Source: Nymphaea colorata (taxonomy: Eukaryota > Streptophyta > Magnoliopsida > Nymphaeales > Nymphaeaceae). Taken from it: 64,000 nt of DNA. Made by a program: the position numbers and the translations under genes. The DNA lies in the NCBI RefSeq assembly GCF_008831285.2, contig NC_045141.1, positions 5,721,224 to 5,785,223 of the forward strand. The letters run 5' to 3'. This document shows, piece by piece, positions 44,640-56,469 of the stretch (position 1 is its first letter; every line of letters starts with the position of its first letter). Below the pieces are notes generated by a model. The model worked only from the letters and a program-made list of their open reading frames with translations, did not search any database and was not told the DNA's origin.

Positions 44640-46151
44640 TCCAATTTATTGGCATCCTAAGGCTTGGATCATCAAAAAGAAAACATTATTGACATTTAAA
44701 AAAACGTCAATTAAAAATGTCTAGACCACCATTAATAATTTTATTGATGGACGTCAGGATCCATGAGTGTAGATTGTGCTACTAAATATTTCAATGACGG
44801 GGTCCACTAGACCATTAGTAGATGTCGAATTATACTAATGGCTGTTGCTGTTAGTGTATTGCATGGGGTAGCGACGCTTGCTTACATCAGTCAGTCATTT
44901 GTGCACTTACACTGAAAATCGTGGCCATCTTGTATTGCTAAGGATTTACTGACACACCCGCAGCTGTCACTACAGTGTACCAGATATAGTAACGACTGGC
45001 TACCGTCAGTGCACTTTTTACTAACGGAAATACCCACCAAAAAAATTAATATTTAATATTGACAATTGCTTCCTGTCAGTAATAGCTATTTTATGGATGC
45101 TAGATTGCACTTTTACTGATGTGAGATACCTGTCAGTAAAAGGTTGTAATATGTTTTATATTATACTATATCATGTACAACCTGGAAAATAGGAATACAA
45201 AAAAACCTTGCACGATATCAATAACAGAACAAAATGCAATCAATGTATTATACAGAACATATTATTGATTAACAGACTAATGAATTGATATTATCCTTAA
45301 TAACAAGTACATATGTATGAATAAGTGTAACAAATTTTTTGATACATGTAGCCCATCTTAGATATTCCAATGGTGTTGGTAATAATATTCAAAACATGAA
45401 ACGAAGTCCAATAATCTAGACTTCAAATTTCATCTATACTTATCAATGGCGTAAATCAGGCGGCAAAGTTGCATAGAACAAGTAAAATATGTTACAAGAA
45501 ATGGTATGCATGATTTTAATAGAAAATATATTTGAAACTTAACCGAATGATCCCACAAGTGAAGCTATAATTTGATTTACGCTATCTATGAGCATATCTA
45601 CCTTTGTACATTTAGTATCTACCTTGGGGACCTTAACACAAGTTGTCTCAAGCCCCTGATTGCAACAGAAAAATAAGGATAAGTGTTCATTGATGGAAGA
45701 CGAAAAACCATCAGTCATAAAGGAAGATATATCATGAGAAACTGTGAGCAAGCTTTTAAACATATGCTGACAGAAGAAACAACGTCACCTAGATAAATAC
45801 TGATGGCATTGATACGCGGTTCGTAAAAGTTGTATATTTATTGATGTGCTCAAGATAACTCAGTAAACAATGGTTGTCTACACGTTTAAGGGAAGACTCA
45901 CCATTAGTGACAGCGGAATCGAACATTAGTGATTCAATAAGCAATGATGGTTCTCATTAGACGTTAGTGATACTCATTTCAATACTGATGGTTCCCATAA
46001 TAGTTGGTAAATATCTAGTCTTTATAGATGCCCATGGACATGTCATCAATCAACATGACGCTTTTCATTGTCACCGTCGTTAACTCGTCAACCGAATTTT
46101 TACTGATGGGTTTCCTTCTAGCCGTCCATTTTTTTTTTTTTGGTGGGAGTG
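44640..46151. mobile_element. Candidate non-autonomous CACTA-like element
   Basis: Both flanks (about 44700-45150 and 45780-46130) are dense in motifs such as attgatggacgtcagg, taccgtcagtgc, cctgtcagtaa, tactgatggttccc and ttactgatggg, arranged as subterminal arrays. The right end reads ttttttttggtgggagtg, whose complement begins CACTCCCACCAAAAAAA, similar to CACTA termini. A left CACT end was not located. The middle holds a minus-strand ORF (45539-45763) with DTKCTKVDMLIDSVNQIIA and no recognised domain. No transposase motif was found. Confidence 0.4.
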
Positions 46152-47250
46152 GATCCCTGATGCATTCCACAAGATTCAAATATCTGCTCCATATTTAAAT
46201 TTGGGTGCACAGGATCTCTTATTGTACAATAGGTTATCGGTCCAACTTATCTTAATATTTGCTCCATATAAAATGGCATGTGTAATGTTCATCAGTAGCC
46301 ATGTCTCCATTTACATCACACCCTTTCTTTGTCAACATATCTTTGGATTTAAGCAAGGAGCTTAAAGTATAGTAATCACTCCAAAAGAGAAAGATTTAAA
46401 GAGAGACATTAACAAGAGAGATTAATAAAAGAGAGACAAAAACTAGAAAAAAAAATGAGAGATTAGTTAAAGAAGAGGGAGAACAAAAAAAAACAAAGAA
46501 AGAAATAAAAAGAGTGAGAAAGGGAAGTTCAAAAAAGGAAAAGATAGAGATTGAAAGAAAGAGCAAAATGAAGAGGAAAGTAAAAATTGGAGAGGTTAAA
46601 GAGAGAGCAACCTAAAAGAAAGAGTGGGAGAGAGAAAGATATTTGAAAGAGAGAGAATTAAAAAAATAGAGATAGTTTCAAAAAAAAGAAGTAGTTGAAA
46701 AGACAGATATTTAAGAAAATACAGAAAGAGAGAATTAAAAAGACAAACTTGCATTGTTCATACTCCCATAGCTTTAAGAAAAATCCTTCTCTCTCCGAAT
46801 CAATCTCTATGGATTAATTGGCTTGACATGAAACCAAAAAGTAAAAAAAAATAGAAAAGATCAACATACCTTGATAAAGTCGAAGAATAAATCACTTCTT
46901 TGCTTCCACTACCAAATAAGGTCATCAAATGAGGACTCCAATGAGTTGAAGAAAGTAGACAAGAGCCTTTCATGAGCTCCTCGATTATAAAAATTGAAGA
47001 AGAAGAAATACTGCAAGATTGAAAATGAGGAAGCACTGAAGAGAGATATTAAAGTGAAAATAGGATAAGAAGAAAGTTTGGAGTAGGAGAGGGAAGACTC
47101 CAAGGGGTTGTCAGGCATATTAGAAGGTAGAAATGAAAAAGTATTTACAAAGAGAGAGGGCTCCAAGGGGTTGATGATGTATTAGAAGGTGGAAACAATG
47201 ATTATTTATAGATGAAAAAGACCGAATGGCATTTTAGTCTTTTTTTTAAG
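46152..47250. other. Purine-rich non-coding tract
   Basis: From about 46380 to 46760 the + strand is almost all A and G with many agagaga and gaaagaga runs. Minus-strand ORFs here are serine/phenylalanine/leucine-rich consequences of that bias. No gene. Confidence 0.5.
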
Positions 47251-47251
47251 T

Positions 47252-47555
47252 TAATTAGTTATTAATTAGTTATTATTAGCTTCAAATTACATAACTCCCT
47301 AATAAGGTTAAAATTGTTCAAAAATTGAGCGAGAGTTTGACTGTGCCAAGGGCAAGCTATTCCCAAGCACCCAGCAAGCTAGGCCTGGCTGAGTTAGCTA
47401 AGTATAATTAGTTATTAATTAGTTATTATTAGCTTCAAATTACATAATTCCCTAATAAGGTTAAAATTGTTCAAAAAATTGAGCGAGAGTTTGACTGTGC
47501 CAAGGGCAAGCTATTCCCAAGCACCCAGCAAGCTAGGTCTAGCTGAGTGGCAGAC
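47252..47555. repeat. 152-bp tandem duplication
   Basis: Copies begin taattagttattaattagtt at 47252 and 47404 and run through cagcaagctagg.ct.gctgag. They are nearly identical. The 5' edge is itself a short taattagtta repeat. Confidence 0.93.
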
Positions 47556-47880
47556 AACAGACCTAAAAATGTGCTTCAGGCCAGCCACATGGCTTGTTTT
47601 GTCTGGCTGTAAGCCTAGCTGCAGGCGTAGCTTGGCTAGCCACAGACAGGCCTAGAATGGCCTGGCCAGAAACAGGCCGGCCACTGGCATATCCTAAGGA
47701 GGCAAGACCTGTTGAGCCAGGCCGGCCGGGGCCATACCTGGTTAAGCCAGGCTTGCGTTGTGGCCCCGGTACAGCCTGGTGCGACCTAGCCTACCCATAC
47801 CAAGCTAGGCTTGGCCAGGTCCTGTGCATAACCTGTCTTTTTAGGTACGGCCTGACAGTGTCTGGCTGCACCAAATACTA
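47556..47880. repeat. GC-rich degenerate aggcctggcc repeats
   Basis: An island of GC-rich sequence full of variants of ggcctggcc, gccaggc and ctagcc, unlike the AT-rich surroundings. The ORF across it (47594-47893) reads as proline/arginine/alanine-rich low-complexity protein and is probably not coding. No partner was found in the window. Confidence 0.5.
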
Positions 47881-47929
47881 TACTATGGTATAGTATTGCT
47901 CAGGCTTCCTCTCTAGGAGATGGTAGAGT

Positions 47930-48500
47930 AAATTGCCATGGTCATGAATTTTATAGAATTATCACAGGCGGACATGAAATGCCATTTAGATTCTCTACTT
48001 TGCGAAATTAAATTGAAATTTGACTAATCAGATTCTGTTGAAAGGAGAAGAATAAGAAGAAAGCAAGAAATATTCTACCTAGAAACTGCATATTGGACAA
48101 CTAAGAGACGTAAGGACAGTCAACAATCTGATTTGCCTTCTCACATTATTCTCAGCACTGCCTAATTTCTTCTATAACTCTGGCAAGTTTTTCAAGTTAT
48201 TGGTATTTGTTTTTTTTAATATTTTAAAGCAAGAAAAATAATTACTGCAAACAATATTAAAACAAATAATTTCTATTTAAAAAAGTGAATCACAGTCTGG
48301 AAAAAAAAGACTATCAATATGTTCTTGATTACTGGATTGGGATCTAAATGACTGAATGGTATTAAGTGATCACGTGCCACTGCGGGCAACATATATCTGG
48401 CACCATGTTACACTAGTTAGGATGTGATTTAGCAAGTTTTTTCATCTTTACTTTAATATCATTCTTATTTTATTAGCTTACCCCTGCATGAGCGCACTTG
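47930..48500. repeat. NLR upstream spacer e2 (partner 21430-22100)
   Basis: Shares agattctgttgaaaggagaa-like sequence, aatattctac, gcaagaaaaataattact and ttggtatttg with the region upstream of NLR-B. Confidence 0.75.
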
Positions 48501-49330
48501 CCTCTAATGTTCTTTTTTTTTTCCTTCTTAATTGTCAGTGAAGTACAGATCCAGGTGACGTAGAAGATTGGGGTTGAGGCTTTCTTCTGGATTTATTTAG
48601 CAGCAGTCATGGATCAATGTTGCATTTATGTATAGAGAGAGAGAGAGAGAGAGCCAGCAAAGATCAACCTTATTCATAATAAAAGTTATATAGTAGTTCA
48701 ACCTTATTTATAATGTTAAAAGAGACAGACAAGAGAGAGAGAGATAGAGGGGGGGCGGAGGGAGGGAGACACAGAGAGAGAGAGAGAGGCAAATCTAGGA
48801 TAGACAGAAAGAGATTAATAATGGAGAGAAATTTTCATAGAGAAATCATAAAGAAAGAGAAGGGAAGGTACAGAGGGAGAAATCAAATAGAGAGATTAAT
48901 AACATTAAGAGAAAATGATGTTTTAAGAGAGAAATTGCCGAGAGTGAGATCGAAGAGATAGAAAAAGAGATCGTAAAAAAGAAATGAAAGGGAGGCAGAG
49001 AAAGAAAGGGAGACAACATGGGGGGAGAGAGAGAGAGAGATTGACAGAGAGAATGAGAGATTTTAAGATACAAACAGAAGAGAGAGAGGGAGAGATTAAC
49101 GAAAGAAAGATAAAGAGATTTTAAGAGAGAAAATTGAAGAGAGACAGCGAGAGAGAGAGTGACTCAGAAAAGAAATAAATTCAAGAGAAACGAAGAGAAA
49201 GTGATTTTCAGGCAAAAGAGAAAGATATTTAAAGGTGAGAGATAAACCGAAGAGAAATAAAAAGAGAGATTTTAGGAGAGAAATTGAAAGAGGTGAGAGA
49301 AACAGGGAGATTCATAAAAGAGAGAAAAAA
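48501..49330. repeat. Long (GA)-rich purine tract
   Basis: A (GA)n run at 48633-48652 is followed from 48718 to 49330 by about 600 bp that is nearly all purine on the + strand. ORFs here encode Arg/Glu/Lys-rich low-complexity strings and are artefacts. Confidence 0.8.
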
Positions 49331-49767
49331 TAAGTTTGTGTATATTGCTTATGTAGGCAGATTCTCATTCCCTACTTTAGATGATTGAAGTGCATGGTTC
49401 TTCATGTATAAATGACAAGAGGAAGATGCAGATCACTTTTTTCGGTTTCTTGCTCTCTAGCAGTAATGATGTTTTCTAGCAGTAATGATGTTGACAATGG
49501 TAGCTAAGAACAACAGTGTTAAGCGAGGCTGGCAACAAGTGTTGGAAAGTTACTTTCCACACTGTCATTTGGTGCCTATGGACTTTCAAGAAATATGTTC
49601 ATGTTTGGTAAAGCTAAAACAGTATTTCTGCTGAAGCTGAGATGATTGGGAAGTGATTGCTGAGGAATAAAGAAAATTTCTTTATTTGGGTAAGATGTGG
49701 TTGAAACTGGGTGTTTTGTACGTGACCGTAGAAGATAGGGATTGGGCCATATACCTTGCCAGCTTGT
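49331..49767. other. Non-coding, small tandem repeat
   Basis: Contains tctagcagtaatgatgtt twice (about 49457 and 49478). Nothing else recognised. Confidence 0.4.
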
Positions 49768-50225
49768 AGAGCACATGGGCTCACCATAGTCCAAATTAAG
49801 CAATGGGCACGTTGTACTTCTAATGCCAACCGACGGTTTATTCTTTCTTATAAGTTCAGCAACTAGAAATTAAAGAAGGGGGCAGACCATTAAATTGTAC
49901 TAACAACCATAATATACTGTTCTTACATAAACAGTGTGGTCATGAAATTGCAATGGTAGAACAACTTGATGGAGTACCAAATCCATGGAGCACTCTACTA
50001 TTTATGGCTGTTCGCCACTGCCACTGTGGTAACCCAGATTCCAGTCGGATTTTTGAAATTTTTCCTTCGCATTTGAACTCCAAAGGTACAAATTTATAGG
50101 TATGGAAAAAAAAACTAGAGAGAAACTGGATACACGAAAATTTAAAACTAGCAGTTTTAATTGTTCTAAGTTTACCAAAAAATGTGGGTCATGAAATTCA
50201 ATCCATGTCCAATAATTGTCATAAT
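49768..50225. repeat. Duplicated spacer block c2 (partner 13440-14225)
   Basis: See c1. The partner contains extra material including (TA)n tracts. Here the block is followed by its own (TA)n at 50224-50252. Confidence 0.85.
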
Positions 50226-50470
50226 ATATATATATAATATATATATATATACTCAAGGAAAATCTTAATAACATTAGGCATGGAGAAAATGGTTTCAGAC
50301 TTATTTTGATCTCAATTATTAGCTTGGTTCACCTACCAAATTATTTTTAAGATAATATGTGAACGGTTAATTTAAAAAAAAAACTGGTTTGAACGTTGGA
50401 TTCAGACACAAGTAATTGCTGCTTTTGTTCTACCATCGTTAGCCAAATGCTTTTGCTAATATTATGCTCA

Positions 50471-50532
<62 letters not shown>

Positions 50533-51084
50533 CACACACACACTCTCATGTGACTTTATGCCGATCATAACATTATGACAAAGTTTGGATCTGGTTTAAT
50601 GGATTCAATATTTACTTTTGTGACCGAGCCCAAATTTGACTCTAAAGTCCAGCAAATTGTTTGCAGCAGCATTTGGTCACATTCAATATCAAAATAAATG
50701 TGAGTTGAAGATTGAATATGCAAAATTTACAAAATCAGATAAACAAGAGCATTAACACGAAATCTGACAAACCTGAAAAGAGGAACTCTAAGAGATGTAG
50801 AAGGCTTCGGTTGGGGATTCTTTCCATCAGATTTATTTAACTGCTAGTAAATTAAATAATTTAACTTCTTCTTTAGCATAACTTAGTAAAAAAATGTGTG
50901 ATTGAGTATTTTCCTATGTGCCATATTATTATAAACGTATTTCACCAGATTGAAGAGGGAAACGGGTCACACCACTACTGAAGGGAAAATTCATTTGAAT
51001 GGCAGGCACAGACAGGACAAAATAAGCAGCAATTTGATTGAAGCCAAGGGCTGGATGACTTTTTATATTAAAGCCACTTGATGA
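50226..51084. other. Spacer before NLR-E with microsatellites
   Basis: A compound (TC)n-(TA)n-(CA)n lies at about 50470-50540. The pieces aaatctgacaaacctgaaaagagg and gatgtagaaggcttcgg (50760-50812) echo the upstream region of NLR-B (about 22477-22520). No CC or NB-ARC sequence is present. Confidence 0.6.
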
Positions 51085-52749
51085 AATGTCAGATACATGA
51101 GCTACCAAACTCCCATTCAAAACCTTTCACTTCTAAAATAACTTGATCTTAGCCTTTCTGATGTGAGACAGTTGCCCAATTCAATCGGTAGACTCTAGAA
51201 CCTGCAAACATTGAATTTAAATCATAGTAAAATTGAAGAGCTGCCCAACGAAATGGGAGAACTCCGCAACTAGAGGTATCTTGAGCTTGAACATGCAACG
51301 CGTTTGAATTTTATAGCCGAAGGTTTGGGAAACTTTTTATAGCCAAAGGCTTGGGGAAGCTTACCAATTTACGGTGAGCTTAAGACGCACATCTTAAGGA
51401 GAAGCACGAGCCAATTGGTGTGGAATTAGACTTCAAGGTGGGAAAAAATGACATAGTGGGCAGTGCTTCGGAACAGAAGGGTTTGCTGGAGGCTTTGGAA
51501 CCTCCACATGGCATAGAGAGCTTGGGAATTTGCGATTATAAAGGTGAAAGGCCTGTGTGGTATTTGGACACCAACTATGTGGAGCTGCAGACATTACGGC
51601 TGCAATGTTTCCCATTGTGGGCAACAGTGATAGGAATTAAATCATTGGAGAAGTTGGAGGTCAACACCTGCCCTACACTGTGTGAATTACCGAGCATGCC
51701 TATGCTAAAGTCCTTGAAAATTCGGAGCTATGATGGACTCAACACGATTGGTGACTTCCCCAACTTGGACTGGTTGCAGGTGGAAGGATGTGGCAGCCTA
51801 GAGCAATTATCTCATGGCATGCCTGCTCTCAAGTGGTTGGATGTGTATGGATGTTATAAGTTAAAGACTCTCGCTAACATGCCTGCCTTGGAGTGGTTGG
51901 AGGTGAGATATTGTGAGAGGTTAGAGCAAGTAGCTGATGTACACATGCCAGATTGAAAGAGGCTGTGGTTGTCTAATCTGAACACTCTGAAGCAGCTCCC
52001 TGCTCACCTTCCTTCACTTGAGGATCTGAGAGCATGGAATTTGCCCAAATGAGAAGGATGGCCAGCAGCTGGATCAAGGGAATTAGCAACAGAAACTTTT
52101 ATGCATGCTTAAGAGAGGTGGAATTTCAGAACCGTCCAAAGATGCAGACAGAAGGCTTGATTTATGCTCTGTCCGAGCTGCCGGGGCATGACGGTCAAGC
52201 GACTCGGCTCCGTGCCCTGACAGTGTTGAATTGCCCAAATGCAAGATTGGAGTAGAACTTGCTTTAGCACCTGCCCAACCTCAATCTGATGCTCTTGGAT
52301 GGGGCAGCTATGGAATCAACGCTGTCATTGCCATCAGATCAGCTATCAACATTTCTACCCTCCCTCAAGGATCTGACTTTGATAGACTCGAGGGTTGAAG
52401 AGCTCAAATGGGGAAGGGTGCCTAAATGGGTGTGGGCTCTCTCCCTGCTGGAGGAACTGCACCTACAAGGTTTTAATGAGGACATCAGTTTGGGAGGCCA
52501 CTGGCAATGCCTCTGGCAACGGAGACGGTTATCTCTTAAAGACTTCCCCAATCTCAAGTCTCTAATGAACGTCAATGATGTTACTCCCCAACAAAATGAT
52601 GCAGCAGGAACATGTCATACGGATGCAAAGCAACAGATTGCCTGCCTCCCGAAGCTTGAAGATTTGACAATTTACAGATCATGTCCTGCCCTCCATCTGC
52701 CGCAGCATTTAAAGGACTGTCTTGGGAAAAGGTTAGACGATAGGAGATG
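51085..52749 (+). pseudogene. NLR-E: LRR region only
   Basis: Starts with a decayed unit equivalent to ELPKSIEDLSLLKY and LPNSIGRL (stops at several codons to 51400). From 51420 an open stretch of 178 codons carries VELDFKVGKNDIVGSASEQ, LEALEPPHGIESLGI, LEKLEVNTCPTLCELPSM and LEWLEVRYCERLEQVADVH, ending at a stop where paralogues read on. 52034-52255 and 52289-52750 continue with LPSLKDLTLIDSRVEELKW, VPKWVWALSLLEELHLQGF, LGGHWQCL and ALHLPQHLKDCLGKRL. A 26-bp repeat (ttttatagcc at 51309 and 51335) adds another frame break. No NB-ARC or CC is nearby. Confidence 0.88.
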
Positions 52750-53800
52750 ATCTGTAGTATTGCTACATCATGCTGCTTAACTTTTTTTATTCATTTTAAA
52801 TTGTTTGAAATGCGTGTAACTAATCTATTCTTTAAATATGCAAATTTGCATTTCATCGGCTCCTTTCTCTCTCTCTTTCCCCCTTGTTTGATTTGGTTCT
52901 TGCAATTTTTTTTGTGGTCATGTTTTCCATCTCCAAGTAGAGAGAATGTGAAAGAGTCAATAGTTTGCAACTGTTTTCAGCAAACGTGAGACAAGCAGGA
53001 GAGCGTTTGAAATGATTTAGTCATCTTGGCTGAACCCTTTGATCTACCTTAAAACATACAACAACGAAACTAAATTGTTGTTATATATAAAGTTAGGGAA
53101 GAAAATGCGTCAGCAAATTAAAATCTCAATATTACTGTATCCAGGAAACAAATTTTTAGTCAAGTTGGGTAAAGAAAACTGAATGGCTGTCATAATCAAA
53201 CTCACACCTGGCGCATAATTTAGTCATATGACCGAACCCGCAACAAAGAGCGAGCCTTGAACCCCTGACTATAATATTATCCAACTTGATTACATGTAAA
53301 TGTTGAATATTTTCCAGCGCACCAACAATGTTTTGATCTGGAAGGGAACTTTCAAAAATTCTGTCCAAGGACAAGTTCCGTTAAGGTAGATCCGAACACA
53401 AACCGGACCACTTACTAGCTCAATATTTCATTATTAAGAGATATATCTACAGTAAACTAACACCAAACTTATGGATATACACGTACACATTAAAGCATCA
53501 TTTTTACAGAATCTGAAGTGAAAAGCAAGAAAAAAATTCTAGATTTGAAACCAAACAAGCCCTAAAATTATGCTAATAATGAACTGAGTAACATTTAAAA
53601 TATAATAATATATGTTATATATTATTTCACCCATGTGTCATTAGTATTATTTCATTAAAAGTAAATAAATAGATAAATTATTCATTGTTCTCGTGATTAA
53701 TTTACACAACTCATGCGCCAATCAAACAACAATTGCTTTTATATAAATTGGTCATTCTCGCGATTATTTGTACATGAAATTGAAATCCGTGTTAATTAAT
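52750..53800. other. NLR-E 3' flank, non-coding
   Basis: The first 250 bp resemble the flanks after NLR-B (gtcatgttttccatctccaa, gtcaatag.ttgcaactg.t.tcagcaaac). Beyond 53050 nothing was recognised. Confidence 0.5.
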
Positions 53801-53932
53801 GTCACTTTTTTTTACAGCCCACAACAAATTCCTGGTCGTCCAGGACGAGGAAGGGGTCGCAATTATGGCAATGGATGGTGTGAGCGTGAAAATTTGGTTA
53901 TTTGCATTATACTAGTGCACTAATTTTGTGAT
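53801..53932 (+). other. Exon-like segment encoding an Arg/Gly-rich peptide
   Basis: A strong splice acceptor, cactttttttttacag (ending at 53817), is followed by a frame reading PGRPGRGRGRNYGNGW and ending at a stop (TAA) near 53925. RGG/GRGRG tails are typical of plant RNA-binding and Sm-like proteins. No upstream exon was found, and only about 35 codons are open. It could be a stranded last exon of a pseudogene or a chance. Confidence 0.25.
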
Positions 53933-56423
53933 TAAAATATCTTTAGTTTACATGATACAAATAAAAATAAAATAAAAATAAAAAAATGAAAAATATTTCT
54001 TTTTCAAAATTACCAAAATACCTTTTTCTCTTTTGCATCGTACCACACTCAACTTTCTCTGGTGAGTGAGGGTTTTAAACTACATTTAAATGGCAGCAGC
54101 GTATTAAGTCGGGGGACCAAAAAGAACGGGGCCCTGAGGCATTTGGGTTTCAGCCAATGCCAGGTCTCTCAAATTTAAGGTACTAGTCACGTCAGTTTCC
54201 TCAGACCATCTCATCAGTGGGAGGGAGGGAGCTTGGTTGCATCTTAAACCAGGTCTTCCCTAGGGAGATCCGCTATTCTCATACCTGTTTATTTTAGTTA
54301 TGGAAATAGTATCGGGTAGCCTAGAGGCCCAAGTTTTAGCCACTGCAGTAAATGAAAATGAAAATAACGAGGAACAAGTAGTTTTCACTTTCTTCATTTC
54401 TTCCACATAAACAATAAGTTGAATCTGGTTCAAGATCTCAATCCATCAGTTCTTCAACAAGGACATTTAAAACTTAAATTGGCATGTATTTCCCTTTTTT
54501 ATATTTTTTTACATTAATTCCATTGTATCTTATAAGCTTGAGGTGGTTGCTGCATATGATTTTTGATGATGAGAAGGTGTTTTTTTTTTATGCATATGAA
54601 GTGTTTGCTGAAATTCTGATTTGTATTTTAGTTCATCTGGTCCACATTTGGCATTTGTAAGCAAATTTATTTTTGCTTCTCTATCTCTTGCGTGAACCTT
54701 ACAATGATCCAGGATCATTGGCTCCAATCTTCCCAATGTCCATGACAGAGCATTACCATCTCCATTTGATCTTGTTCACCGGCTCATGTCCACTGACAAT
54801 GTATATTGAAAAAGTTGACATTGTATACTGAAAATGATCCATTTGATATGTACAAAAATTTTGTTTTTCATTTAAAGTCATACCAATGTGGGGAGTCTTT
54901 AGAGGCATGAACCTCAGTTTTCCTCTTCTGGTCCCACTTCCTGCATCTACTACAATTGATTGTGCATATTCAGAATTTGGAGACGTCCAGAAAAGCAGAA
55001 TATGATGGGAATTTTCATTGGAAAATGAACTGTAGTATCACCTGTTTCATTCTTCTTTTGTGGAAAGTGCATCTAAGTACCTCTCAATTCGATTAATGGC
55101 GCCGTGTGCATGCAAGTTTGTGAGCGTTCTGCTTGGGGCATTTAATTTAAAGAGAATTAAGAGTTTGATGGCTTGTGTCTTTTTTCTGCATGGGCACAAA
55201 ACATTATATAAATTTGAGGCCTTTCATCTTTGGTATATAATGAATTACGAGGTTGAGACTTGGAGAGCAGTCATATCAATAGTATTTTGCTTTGCATGCA
55301 TGGGTCTTGCCAATCCTCAATTCAAAATAGTAGAAAATTTTTTGTAAAATTAGAAGAAAGAAAAATTCATGGTAAGTTTATGAGATGGACTGCCAAACCG
55401 CACACTCTCATATAGCCATGTTCATTAGCAACCATCAATAATTTTAGCAAATTTCAAATAGGATCTCCCTATAATGGCTTTCAGTTTGGTAAAACATTGA
55501 CAACCGAACTTGAAGTGGATCGCAGTTAAATCATGGCAGAAGTTGTATGAAAAAAAATAAAAAATAAAAAACCATTCAGTATTACTTTAAATGGTCTAAA
55601 GTTTGAAAGCAGACCATGGCAGATAAATAATATTTTTGGCTCATGTATCTTTTACATCTTTTATTGTGCATTTTCTTTTATTGTATCTAAATTTTAGGTC
55701 AATTGTATTTATAGAGATAGAAAGACAAAGACCAAGAGAGAGAGTATTTTATAGGATTGCATGTTTTTTTTACATATTTTCTTAAGTATTTTCTTTCATT
55801 TTATGTTGATTTTAAGTCTTCCATGTGTAGAGAGAGAAAAAAGTGAATTTTAATAGGCTTATATTTTTAATATGTTTTAAAAAAAATATTTTTCTTTGTC
55901 GTATGTGAATTTTTATATCGAAAAAGAATATTTTTATTAGTTCACATGTTTTATAATGTGTTTTTGAGAGAGAGAGAGAATATATGGTAAAATGTCACAT
56001 GTTGAAAATTCTGTCGTTGCAAGCAAACACTAAACACTATACAGAATTACAACTTGTTCATATGGACATTAACTCTTTGTTCTTAGGACACTTATTCTAA
56101 GGACAAGTGTTTTAAGAACCGTTGTTCTTGCAATCAAATGGTACTTTACAGGTCTATTTCATAGCCTGCAACGATAATCGATCTGTCCCAAATCAAATGT
56201 ATGTATACCCATATTTCTCTTCTTAATTCATCACATACACATTTGTCTGAGTCAAATAAACGGTCAGCTTCTTTTTAAGGCTGGTTCCAATAAATGGGGA
56301 AGGTGGTGATTTAGTTCCATATGTAATCAGTACTGCCAATAGCTTAAAATTAGCTTCTTTCATGCGTACCTGACAAATGTGCACTCTAACTATACATATT
56401 TCCATGCCGTAAGGTATATGGAA
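53933..56423. other. Non-coding, nothing firm
   Basis: The ORF at 55060-55347 (95 codons) has no recognisable motif and no partner. (GA)n-rich patches occur at 55700-55990. No gene can be supported. Confidence 0.4.
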
Positions 56424-56468
56424 TCTGAATTTTATAGTTAAAGGCTCAGAAAAGCTTACCAATTTAAG
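56424..56468 (+). pseudogene. 45-bp NLR LRR scrap next to a LINE
   Basis: Reads LNFIVKGSEKLTNLS, matching NLR-E (about 51304-51373) and NLR-C (LEFVAEGLGKLTNLQ). LINE sequence begins directly after it, so this is probably the left edge of an old NLR copy into which the LINE was inserted or joined. Confidence 0.6.
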
Positions 56469-56469
56469 T

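Noticed and set aside
47594-47893. A 99-codon ORF in a GC-rich island.
   Set aside because: It consists of repeated translations of ggcctggcc variants; no start context or homologue pattern supports it.
48713-48961. An 82-codon Arg/Glu/Lys-rich ORF resembling a charged coiled coil.
   Set aside because: It is a translation of the purine-only tract.
55060-55347. A 95-codon ORF with hydrophobic stretches.
   Set aside because: No motif, no paralogue in the window and no upstream promoter evidence; left as non-coding.
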